Positions 25,215 to 32,115 of a stretch of DNA of 64,000 nt are shown piece by piece. The position numbers were made by a program, and so were the translations under genes. Numbering within the stretch: the stretch's first letter is position 1; each line of letters opens with the position of its first letter. The notes beneath the pieces were generated by a model, which had not been told where the DNA came from, did not search any database, and saw only the letters and a list, made by a program, of their open reading frames with translations. This DNA is from Verrucomicrobium sp. BvORR034 (GTDB lineage Bacteria > Verrucomicrobiota > Verrucomicrobiia > Verrucomicrobiales > Verrucomicrobiaceae): contig NZ_BATQ01000056.1 in NCBI RefSeq assembly GCF_000739635.1, positions 62,001-126,000 on the forward strand, given 5' to 3'.

Positions 25215-25730
25215 CTCCTGACCGCGTTTTCACAAACGCAGCTACGAATACTGCTGCGCCGCAGATCAATCGTGGCTGCATTGGTGACAATGCGGAGGGC
25301 CCAAGCGGCCATGTGGTGTGCAGAAGGTCACAATTCGTCCAAGCCACCCGCTCCTGACCGCGTTTTTACAAACGCAGCTACAAATACCGCTGTGCCGCAG
25401 AACAGTCGTAGCTGCATGGGTAACAATGCGGGTGGTCCAAGTGGCCGTGTGGTGTGCAGCAGATCTCGATTCGTCCAAGCCACCCACTCCTGACCGCGTT
25501 TTCACAAACGCAGCTACAAATACCGTTGCGCCGCAGATCAGTCGTGGCTGCATTGGTGACAATGCGGGTGGTCCAAGTGGCCGTGTGGCGTGCAGAAGGT
25601 CACGATTCGTCCAAGCCACCCGCTCCTGACCGCGTTTTCACAAACGCAGCTACAAATACCGCTGCGCCGCAGATCAGTCGTGGCTGCATTGGTGACAATG
25701 CGGAGGGCCCAAGCGGCCATGTGGTGTGCG
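25215..25730. repeat. 136-bp tandem repeat, about 3.8 copies, with paired hairpins
   Basis: Units begin with CTCCTGACCG at 25215, 25351, 25487 and 25623, exactly 136 bp apart; the last copy stops near 25730. Each unit contains two short hairpins: GCGTTT-TCAC-AAACGC and, about 60 bp later, GCATTG-GTGA-CAATGC (some units carry substitutions). The flanks GCAGCTAC and GTGGCTGC/GTAGCTGC also pair, so the two hairpins can close into a larger stem. The loops TCAC and GTGA are complementary. This resembles REP/BIME-type elements. The remaining bases to 25851 contain only a short direct repeat of CCTTCGTG and no gene. Confidence 0.9.
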
Positions 25731-25851
25731 TGCACAAGCTCGCGCCTCGGCAAAGCCCGCCTCTTCAGGATCCTTACACCTTCGTGCCTTTGTGCCTTCG
25801 TGTGAGAATCCTACATTCCTCGAACTCGCGGACGATTCCTCTCCACCGCGC

Positions 25852-26910
25852 CTACATTTGGCGATGACTCTTCAACACAGAGTTCCAGGCGTGCACCTGG
25901 ATGTCGCTGGCCTCTTGCGCCGGCGTGAGCGTGCTGCAGAGCAGGCCATCGTCATCGTAGATCTCGAGCGTCAGCCGGGATTGAATGGGCCAGGAGCTAT
26001 GACGGGTGGCCCAGGCCTCCCAGGGTTCGCGGTTGTGCCGCAGCGTGAGCTGGGAAAAGGGGCTGAAGAACGTCTGCCCGGCTTCGCAGGGATGCCAGTG
26101 CGTGGGAGTGAAGGGGGCGGGCAGAAAGACGCCCTGATTGTTCACGGCGCAGCGCAAGGGGATGCTCTGGGCGGTGGCAATCTCCAGGGCGCGCATGACG
26201 ACCATGCCCTGGCAGTCCCAGGCCAGATCGGCACCCACGAGGGGGAGGGCTTCCCGGCGCTTGAAGCGGGACAACCCGGGAAGATGGTCGTCTGGTCGGG
26301 AGCGGGCGGCGTCGCGCCAGAGGCGGCGTACGAGCTCGGCATCTGCCGCCTTTGCAGCCGGCTTGCAGCCTGAGCAGAGGGGCTCTTCCGGTTCCACGCC
26401 GGAATCAAAAGGCACGGCATGCTTCTTTATGAGCCGGTCGAACGCGTCCAGATCAGAGAAGTTCGTGAGCATGAGCTTGAGGCAGCCCCGGCCCTGGCGA
26501 TCAAAGAACTGGATGCTGGCGGTTTGCTGGTGACCGTGATCATCCACCACGGCGATGGCGGAGGCGAGGTGGTGCCACTTGATCTCTGCGGCCGACTCCA
26601 GATCGTAGAGACATCCGGTTCCGGGAAATAAAGTGAAATCCGGGCGCTCCCAGGTATCTGCCAGGCTGATCGGGCCAGAGGCGGCGGCTCCCAGCACGAC
26701 GTGCAGATGCCGCACCATCTCGAACAACCGCACCCACTGGAGGCGCAGGCCCACGTAAGTGGTGCTGCCGTCTTCGCTGGCCAGGCACAAGTTGCCCTGG
26801 GTATGTTGCAGGTCGAAGGTGCCAGCGGGAAAGCTGTAGGCCACACGGCCGCTGCGCTCAGCCTCAGAATCCATGGTCGGAAGTCCGGTTGGAAGGAAAT
26901 AGGAAGGCAT
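25852..26910 (-). CDS. HemS/ChuX-like heme-handling protein (tentative)
   Basis: A 352-residue protein with two related halves. In the first, a W-x-R-P-D-F stretch is followed by T-A-S-I-Q-F-F-D-R-Q-G-R-G-C-L-K-L, very like the S-L-Q-F-F-D-x-x-G-x-A-x-x-K-x-Y phrase of HemS/HmuS. The second half has F-F-S-P-F-S-Q-L-T-L-R-H. A C-S-G-C motif joins the halves near residue 195. HemS proteins bind heme and some degrade it with help from a reductant; the flavodoxin gene 62 bp upstream on the same strand fits that. The family call rests on the pattern only. The start could also be 26874. Confidence 0.5.
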   Translation of the reverse strand: MPSYFLPTGLPTMDSEAERSGRVAYSFPAGTFDLQHTQGNLCLASEDGSTTYVGLRLQWVRLFEMVRHLHVVLGAAASGPISLADTWERPDFTLFPGTGCLYDLESAAEIKWHHLASAIAVVDDHGHQQTASIQFFDRQGRGCLKLMLTNFSDLDAFDRLIKKHAVPFDSGVEPEEPLCSGCKPAAKAADAELVRRLWRDAARSRPDDHLPGLSRFKRREALPLVGADLAWDCQGMVVMRALEIATAQSIPLRCAVNNQGVFLPAPFTPTHWHPCEAGQTFFSPFSQLTLRHNREPWEAWATRHSSWPIQSRLTLEIYDDDGLLCSTLTPAQEASDIQVHAWNSVLKSHRQM

Positions 26911-26972
26911 ACCAGAACAGACGGAGTGCCTGTCCAGGCATGCGGGCTTGTTTCGTCCGGGGTTCCTCGCGC

Positions 26973-27440
26973 CTAGGCGGCGAGTGCCTGTTGGGGCTCA
27001 GCGAGAGCTTTGAAAACACCGGCGATCCAGCTGTCGCAGGGATCGTCGTAGTCGGTGTCACACTCGACCAGCGGATGGAACCGGGTGCCGCCAACGGCTT
27101 CCAGGGCGGCATCGTAGTCTTTGCCGCACTTGCAGAACTGGTCGTAGGACGTATCGCCAAGTGCGAGAACGGAGAAACGAAGTTCTGGCAGGGACAGGCG
27201 CTGCTTGGTCACCACCGCCTCAAAGAAGTCTTCGGTGCCATCTGGCGGCTCGCCATCACCGTAGGTGCTCACCACCAGGAGGGCGGTCTTGTGCTCAGTG
27301 AGCACTTCCGGGTGCGCATCCAGCATGCTCTCCAGCCTCACATCGAAACCCAGTGCCCGGGCCTGTTTGGCGGCCTTCTCAGCGCAGTATTCAGAGTTCC
27401 CAGTGACGGTGCCGTAGAGGATGAGGATACGTTCAGACAT
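26973..27440 (-). CDS. Flavodoxin-domain protein
   Basis: A 155-residue FMN-binding electron carrier. The phosphate-binding loop G-T-V-T-G-N-S-E is at about residues 10-17, with Y-G-D-G-E-P-P-D near 65 and L-G-D-T-S-Y-D-Q-F-C near 98, as in MioC-like flavodoxins and the FMN domains of sulfite or P450 reductases. The start at 27440 was chosen because it precedes the first beta strand. It is followed by the HemS-like gene on the same strand, so it may feed electrons to heme breakdown (inference). Confidence 0.85.
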   Translation of the reverse strand: MSERILILYGTVTGNSEYCAEKAAKQARALGFDVRLESMLDAHPEVLTEHKTALLVVSTYGDGEPPDGTEDFFEAVVTKQRLSLPELRFSVLALGDTSYDQFCKCGKDYDAALEAVGGTRFHPLVECDTDYDDPCDSWIAGVFKALAEPQQALAA

Positions 27441-27531
27441 GATAAGCGGACAGAGGTGGTTGAACCGTTCTCGCTTAGCGCAAGATGGAATGGTCTGCTT
27501 GCCCGCAAATGCCATGGCCTGTCCCATCGTT

Positions 27532-27668
27532 GGTGGGTGGGCCTGGTCTCCAGACCCACCTCGGAGGCCCACTCGATGGAGCGCTCCCGCTGAATGAGAC
27601 CAAGGGTGACGGATCGCCCTGGTCCCATCAGCGGGTTGATCAAGCTGTCATCCGTCTGCGTTGATCAG
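27532..27668. repeat. Structured intergenic element with three nested inverted repeats
   Basis: Contains TGGGCCT (27538-27544) paired with AGGCCCA (27565-27571), enclosing GGTCT-CC-AGACC. It also contains CCCGCTGA (27586-27593) paired with TCAGCGGG (27628-27635), enclosing GACCAAGGG/CCCTGGTC, and two direct copies of GTTGATCA near 27635 and 27660. It could be a REP-like mobile element or a structured RNA. No T-run follows, so it is not a simple terminator. Confidence 0.6.
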
Positions 27669-27681
27669 GGTGCCTCTACGG

Positions 27682-28671
27682 TCAGACGGTGACCACGACC
27701 TTGCCGATCTGCACGTTGCTCTCCAGATAGCGGTGGGCTTCCACGATCTGATCAAACGGGAAGAGCTTCGCAATCTGGGGGCGGAGAGCTCCCGAGGTTA
27801 GGCCGTCCAGGACGAACTCTTTGGCCTTGGCAAGCTTCGCGTCATCCGGTGCGATCTCAAACAGGACGTATCCGCGAATGGTCAGGCTTTTGCCGAGCAC
27901 CTCGATCAGCGGCAGCGGCGTTGGATCCGGGCTGAGCGCTCCATAGATGAAGATGATGCCGCGTTCGGCCGTGGCTTGCGCCAACTTCGTGAAAGTTTGA
28001 CCTCCTACGGGGTCGAAGACGACGCGAGCTCCTTTTCCATCCGTGATGCGCTGGACTTCGGCGACCAAGTCCTGTTCTTCGGTGGCAATCACGTGAGCCG
28101 CGCCAGCTTTCTTCAATTCCTCAGCCTTTGCCGAGGTGCGAGTGAGGGCCACGGGCACGGCTCCCACGCTCAGCGCCACCTGGATGGCGGCCAGGCCGAC
28201 GCTGCTGGACGCGGCGGGCACCAGGACGACATCCCCTTTGCCGAGCTGTGCGATGTCGATGAGCGCACCCCAGACGGTGACGTAGGCCATCCACACTGCC
28301 GCCGCCTCATTCCAGCTCAGGCTTGCAGGGTGTTTGACGACGGCCCGGGTGGGGGCCAACACGAGTTCACCGTAGAGGCCATAGTCGTGCAGGTTGAAGG
28401 CGGGGATGACACTGACGGCATCGCCAGGGGCGAAGTCTGTCACATCCGGGCCCACGGACTCCACGATGCCCGCAGCCTCGTAGCCGAGCTGGGCGGGGAA
28501 CTTGGGTTCGATGAGGTAAGCGCCGGAGCGATACATGCTCTCCGCCCGGTTCAAGCCGATGGCCTTGACCTGGATGCGGACTTCACCGGCTTTCGGTTCA
28601 GGGACCGCGACGTCTTCGATTTTGAGGACTTCGGGGCCGCCAGTTTCGTGGAATAGGACTTTGCGTGACAT
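27682..28671 (-). CDS. Medium-chain NADPH:quinone oxidoreductase (zinc-free alcohol-dehydrogenase-like)
   Basis: A 329-residue MDR-superfamily enzyme. The N-terminal GroES-like domain has G-L-N-R-A-E-S-M-Y-R-S-G-A-Y, where a zinc-ADH would have its catalytic cysteine, so no zinc site is expected. The Rossmann loop reads A-A-S-S-S-V-G-L-A-A-I-Q-V, and F-D-P-V-G-G-Q-T-F follows. Such enzymes reduce quinones or enones with NADPH. The start at 28671 (M-S-R-K-V-L-F) was preferred. It is divergent from an HxlR regulator 87 bp away that probably controls it. Confidence 0.85.
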   Translation of the reverse strand: MSRKVLFHETGGPEVLKIEDVAVPEPKAGEVRIQVKAIGLNRAESMYRSGAYLIEPKFPAQLGYEAAGIVESVGPDVTDFAPGDAVSVIPAFNLHDYGLYGELVLAPTRAVVKHPASLSWNEAAAVWMAYVTVWGALIDIAQLGKGDVVLVPAASSSVGLAAIQVALSVGAVPVALTRTSAKAEELKKAGAAHVIATEEQDLVAEVQRITDGKGARVVFDPVGGQTFTKLAQATAERGIIFIYGALSPDPTPLPLIEVLGKSLTIRGYVLFEIAPDDAKLAKAKEFVLDGLTSGALRPQIAKLFPFDQIVEAHRYLESNVQIGKVVVTV

Positions 28672-28724
28672 GGGCAAAGTCATCGCCGATGCTTCCCAAA
28701 CGCGCAATACACCATCTTTGGCAC

Positions 28725-28741
28725 ATACTGAACAAAAGTAT
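28725..28741. promoter_or_regulatory. Candidate operator between the oxidoreductase and HxlR genes
   Basis: Inverted repeat ATACT-N7-AGTAT in the 87-bp divergent spacer, a fitting size for a winged-helix dimer of the HxlR family. GAGGAG just downstream (near 28751) is a good Shine-Dalgarno sequence for the regulator. Confidence 0.4.
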
Positions 28742-28758
28742 ACTACCCCCGAGGAGCC

Positions 28759-29130
28759 ATGAAACTCGACAACTACGACAAGGTGCCGGGCTGCACGATG
28801 TACGCGGCCCTCAATCTCATCAGCGGCAAATGGAAGGGGGTGATCCTCTACTATCTGCTCCAGAGCGGCACGCTGCGGTTTAACGCGCTGAACCGCAAAC
28901 TGGAGAACTGCTCCCAGCGTCTGCTCATCAAACAGCTCCGCGAGCTTGAGGAAGACGGACTGGTCAGTCGCACCGTCTATGCGGTCGTGCCGCCCCGGGT
29001 TGACTACTCAATCACTGAGGAAGGTCGCACCTTGGAACCCATCTTGATGGCTCTGAGAGACTGGGGGCACGGCTGGCTGAAGCGGAGGAATCTCACCGCG
29101 CGAGACGACCATTTTGTGCTTCCCAAGTAG
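28759..29130 (+). CDS. HxlR family transcriptional regulator
   Basis: A 123-residue winged-helix protein. The HxlR signature is clear: P-G-C-x-M-Y-A-A-L-N-L-I-S-G-K-W, then L-R-F-N-A-L-N-R-K-L, C-S-Q-R-L-L-I-K-Q-L-R-E-L-E-E-D-G-L-V-S-R and Y-S-I-T-E-E-G-R-T-L. A conserved cysteine near residue 12 is the redox or electrophile sensor in YodB/HypR/QorR-like members. Divergent from an MDR quinone reductase, the classical arrangement for an electrophile or quinone-responsive repressor. Confidence 0.9.
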   Translation: MKLDNYDKVPGCTMYAALNLISGKWKGVILYYLLQSGTLRFNALNRKLENCSQRLLIKQLRELEEDGLVSRTVYAVVPPRVDYSITEEGRTLEPILMALRDWGHGWLKRRNLTARDDHFVLPK

Positions 29131-29185
29131 ATCTGAAATCGCTCTCTTGAGGGTAGCTGCTCTATCAGTGTGCCTTCAGTGTCTG

Positions 29186-30079
29186 TCAGTTGTTCTGCTC
29201 TGGCTCCTTGTCATGCAGCACCAAGAATGGAGCAGGCTTCTTCCCATTTTGGGCAGGGAGTCGAAGGTGGGCCAGCGTGTACTCCAGCATGGCTTGACGC
29301 ACTTGCAGGCTCATTCTCCCGGATTTGAGATCGTAGTCCGCCTTCACGGCCTCCTGCTGTTCCTTGGAGAGAGCCGGATTCGGCATCAGGTCCAGCGTGA
29401 GCCATGTATGCCACTCGGCATCCGGCTCCAGTCGTCCCGCCGGCAGGGTGGGCCACTCGGTTTCCTTGATCCGGCCCAGCACAAAGTCGCGGTAGGCCTT
29501 GTTTTCCTCGCACCAGGCGCGGACATGCCAGCGGTAGCCGTCATGGGCAAAGGCGTGAGGAGTGATCCAGCGCCAGCCAGGCCGGCGCTGAGTGAGCGAG
29601 AGGTAGTGGATCCGCACCCGCAGTTCCTGCAGGGTGGCCAGAAAGATGGAGCGATGCACGGCCGGCAGCGCAGTCCGTTGGGGCAGGCCCACTCCTGCCA
29701 CCCGCATCCCGGCGTGGCTTGTGGGTTCAGAGGCTGGGGATTCGAGTGCTCCTCCCGCTAGGGACCCGCCCCATCCACCAGCGCCTCCCGGCGAGGCAGG
29801 TTCGAGGAACTGGCCGAGCGCTTCCTCAAGCTGAGGCTGGTGCAGCACGCATTTCATCGTTGGCGTGCCTTCGTAGCGTTTGCGTTTCAGGCTGTAGGTG
29901 AGCGCCGTGGGATTGAGCTCCAGGTACTTTTGGAGATCCGCCGAAGCCTGTGCCTGGGAGACGCCATACACCTGCTGCAGGTCATTCCGGTTCACCATGC
30001 CCCGCCACCACGCGCTGCGCTCGATGAATCGGAGCCGCTCCAGAGCGGCCCATTGGGAAGGGTTGGTGTTGTTACCCAT
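29186..30079 (-). CDS. HTH-WYL transcriptional regulator, BrxR/CapW-like
   Basis: A 297-residue regulator. The N-terminal winged helix reads L-E-R-L-R-F-I-E-R-S-A-W-W-R-G and then R-N-D-L-Q-Q-V-Y-G-V-S-Q-A-Q-A-S-A-D-L, the pattern of BrxR/CapW defence-island repressors. A Gly/Pro/Ser-rich linker (about 90-125) leads to a WYL domain (I-H-Y-L-S-L, H-D-G-Y-R-W-H-V-R-A-W) and a WCX-like C-terminus. BrxR/CapW repress defence operons and are released by an unknown signal from infection. It is divergent from a defence island and lies 2 kb from the cas genes. The start at 30079 is preferred over 30187. Several GTTAAAC boxes lie upstream. Confidence 0.8.
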   Translation of the reverse strand: MGNNTNPSQWAALERLRFIERSAWWRGMVNRNDLQQVYGVSQAQASADLQKYLELNPTALTYSLKRKRYEGTPTMKCVLHQPQLEEALGQFLEPASPGGAGGWGGSLAGGALESPASEPTSHAGMRVAGVGLPQRTALPAVHRSIFLATLQELRVRIHYLSLTQRRPGWRWITPHAFAHDGYRWHVRAWCEENKAYRDFVLGRIKETEWPTLPAGRLEPDAEWHTWLTLDLMPNPALSKEQQEAVKADYDLKSGRMSLQVRQAMLEYTLAHLRLPAQNGKKPAPFLVLHDKEPEQNN

Positions 30080-30459
30080 CGTGTTAAACGATTGACAAGT
30101 TAAACTGTGCGGAATAAAAGAGCACGACACACGACCTCTTTTACGAGGGAGTGGAGATAGTTTACATGTCTTAATTAATGTTGGCAACGGGTGTCTTTGG
30201 TCCCTGCGTCAGTGCAAATGGGGATTCCTATGAGTGAGCTGTCATACCTCTCTGATCGCCGAGGCAGTAAAACTGCAATCGTGCGGCCAGTTCCCGAGAA
30301 CAGCTGCTCTCCGCGCATTCTCAAGTGCAGCCCATTTTGTAATAGAGGCGCGAGATCACCTGGATTTTTTGATTGACTCAATCAGTTATTTTGACCGATA
30401 AATTTGTTAAACTGATTTCGTTTACCTGCAAAATCTGAGCTTCATTCAAACGCGGCATG
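30080..30459. promoter_or_regulatory. Intergenic region with repeated GTTAAAC/GTTTAC boxes
   Basis: 380 bp without a supported gene. GTTAAAC occurs at 30083-30089 and 30099-30105 (16 bp apart, directly before the regulator start), GTTTAC at 30160-30165, GTTAAAC at 30406-30412 and GTTTAC at 30420-30425. The last two form an imperfect inverted repeat. These are candidate binding sites for the adjacent WYL regulator. Confidence 0.45.
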
Positions 30460-30693
30460 TCAGCGATCCCCCATTTCAAACCCAATGTTGCCGGGGTTGA
30501 CATCGATCATGTGAACTCCGTGTGCTCGCAAGCTTTGGAGGATATTTTTGGTGGCAGTCCCATTTTCACCAACCACCTACTTCGAATCTTCTTTGACCTG
30601 GAGTTTGTGGAGAAATCCACCCAGTTAGTCAGTGCTGCCCATGCTATTTTTGGCGAGGTACATTTCCGTCCTACGAATCAATTCATCATCCAT
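30460..30693 (-). pseudogene. Remnant of a kinase-like gene (two in-frame stops and an internal deletion)
   Basis: On the minus strand one continuous frame starts M-D-D-E-L-I-R-R-T-E-M-Y-L-A-K and hits stops after 22 and 37 codons. It ends with L-R-A-H-G-V-H-M-I-D-V-N-P-G-N-I-G-F and a TGA at 30460-30462. The last part looks like a kinase-type catalytic loop (D-x-x-P-x-N), and the first like the N-terminus of the same protein, so most of the middle seems lost. The family was recognised only by general pattern. Confidence 0.35.
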
Positions 30694-30946
30694 GGTCGCC
30701 CGAATTTCTCCAGCGGGTCATTCTTCCGTTGTGACGATGGAGTTGGTCACCTCGGAGAGGGTAATTGCGATCAACCAAATGGGCGCGGATTTCGTCCTCA
30801 TCGAGCCACTGGAGATCGGATTGGCTCCGGGAACGATGGACCTGCATATGAGCGTCGATGGTCGCAGTCGTCAGTGGAGCGTGCTTTTGCCTTTCGGTGC
30901 AGAGATTGGGACCGAGCGCGTCGCGATTACGAGAGTTGGTCGGTAG
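30692..30946 (+). CDS. Small hypothetical protein (beta-rich)
   Basis: An 84-residue protein with the readable stretch A-D-F-V-L-I-E-P then M-S-V-D-G-R-S-R-Q-W-S-V-L-L-P, suggesting a compact beta-sandwich. The start at 30692 overlaps the start of the minus-strand remnant at a CCATGG palindrome. Similar small proteins seem to sit next to kinase-like genes in related genomes (from memory, not checked). Whether it is still expressed now that its neighbour is broken is unclear. Confidence 0.45.
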   Translation: MVARISPAGHSSVVTMELVTSERVIAINQMGADFVLIEPLEIGLAPGTMDLHMSVDGRSRQWSVLLPFGAEIGTERVAITRVGR

Positions 30947-31035
30947 TAGCTTGGGCATGCGGCGAGAGATTCGGTCGAATGACCCAGTGCCGTGAGCTAA
31001 CGGCTCAGGTTGACCATGTATCGAGTTTCGCAGTT

Positions 31036-31257
31036 CTAATCATCGATAGAATAGTTTCTGGTGCTGCCTCGAAGAGTGAGGAGATTTTCAAATCCTCCGC
31101 GCCCCACTCCAGACAATTCGGCAGCTTTTCCAATCGAGATCAGTCCCTTTTCATAGTAAAAAACGGCGAGGTCAGCTTTAACGACGGCGTCAACTTCAGA
31201 TGCTGGAACTCCCAAGATCTCCACAATGTCCTCTGGGAAATCAATAGAAAGGGTCAT
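31036..31257 (-). CDS. UPF0175 family antitoxin
   Basis: A 73-residue protein beginning M-T-L-S-I-D-F-P-E-D-I-V. It contains the helical segment F-Y-Y-E-K-G-L-I-S-I-G-K-A-A-E-L-S-G, typical of UPF0175 proteins, which bind DNA and act as antitoxins to DUF3368 PIN-like toxins. The start at 31257 is preceded by an AGGA-type ribosome-binding site; 31323 is in frame but less likely. It is encoded 180 bp downstream of the toxin gene on the same strand, the reverse of the usual antitoxin-first order. Confidence 0.8.
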   Translation of the reverse strand: MTLSIDFPEDIVEILGVPASEVDAVVKADLAVFYYEKGLISIGKAAELSGVGRGGFENLLTLRGSTRNYSIDD

Positions 31258-31437
31258 TTCCTGCCAAGTATGGCAGCAACCCCAGTTCCTCGCAACTCCT
31301 TCAATGGGGCCGCGCTTTCGCAAGTGCGGATTTGCGACCGATGTGGTCGACTGAAGTGGCTTAATCGCAGCTTCAACGTAGCCTCGTTAACCCATAAGGG
31401 CGAGGGGAGGGATGGTTGCGAAGAACTGGGGAGCAAA

Positions 31438-31929
31438 TCAGATTTCGTCTTCCTCCCGAAGGATCTTTTCAATCACCTCCAATGTAAGACGATTCCCTTT
31501 GTCGCGAAGTTGATAAAGAAGTGGTTTAACGGCGGCTATAACGCCAAGTTTTTTGCAACGGGTCAGTATACGCGCTGTGGCGATTTCCTCAACGTCCATT
31601 TTGTTCGCGAATCTCCTCGCAAGGCGGTCGTCCGTGAAGCAGCAGCCGCCCTGGGCATATGCCAGGGAAATCGCTTGGATCTCTCCCTCCCCAAGTCTAG
31701 TGGAATTGCCTTTGAGCAAAGGGATCGGATCCGTCCAGGCCAGCAGCCATTCAGCCTTGGCATATTCTTGCTGAGCTTGCCGAGCATCCTCCCAATTTGG
31801 GCCGTCATCTACGAACTCCTTGATTACCTTCGGGGCGAGCCAAACCTGCGGGAAAACGTGCTTAAGCAGGTCAAGGCGACGAATGGAAGAAAGCGCCACG
31901 ATGCCAGAGGTGTCCCCAGAGATAAACAT
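31438..31929 (-). CDS. DUF3368 PIN-like toxin (putative RNase)
   Basis: A 163-residue PIN-fold protein. The first acidic residue is in the early strand (I-S-G-D-T-S-G-I-V-A-L, D6). L-G-E-G-E-I-Q-A-I-S-L-A gives the second acidic cluster and C-C-F-T-D-D-R-L-A-R-R the third, which together form the metal site of PIN RNases. DUF3368 proteins are toxins paired with UPF0175, whose gene is the next on this strand. The pair lies between the WYL regulator and the cas operon and reads against the cas genes. Confidence 0.8.
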   Translation of the reverse strand: MFISGDTSGIVALSSIRRLDLLKHVFPQVWLAPKVIKEFVDDGPNWEDARQAQQEYAKAEWLLAWTDPIPLLKGNSTRLGEGEIQAISLAYAQGGCCFTDDRLARRFANKMDVEEIATARILTRCKKLGVIAAVKPLLYQLRDKGNRLTLEVIEKILREEDEI

Positions 31930-32115
31930 GGCGAAAATAAGAAGGGAAAATTCATGTTTGTCAACAGTGATATGAAAGAGGCAGGATTTTGGTTCCTAGG
32001 TCGACGGAAGTCACTTATTCGCATAACAGAATTCACTGAAATGAAACTTGCGGGCTGTATGCAATCGCGTTCAGTTCAACTGACATAACCTAATCTCAAA
32101 AGAGAATCATACAAA

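Noticed and set aside
25131-25867. Several overlapping open frames on both strands
   Set aside because: They are translations of the 136-bp tandem repeat and have no start signals or unique sequence.
30457-32088. Plus-strand open frame of 543 codons before csb1
   Set aside because: It runs antisense to the DUF3368/UPF0175 pair and across the kinase remnant; no domain is readable, whereas the minus-strand pair has clear family motifs.
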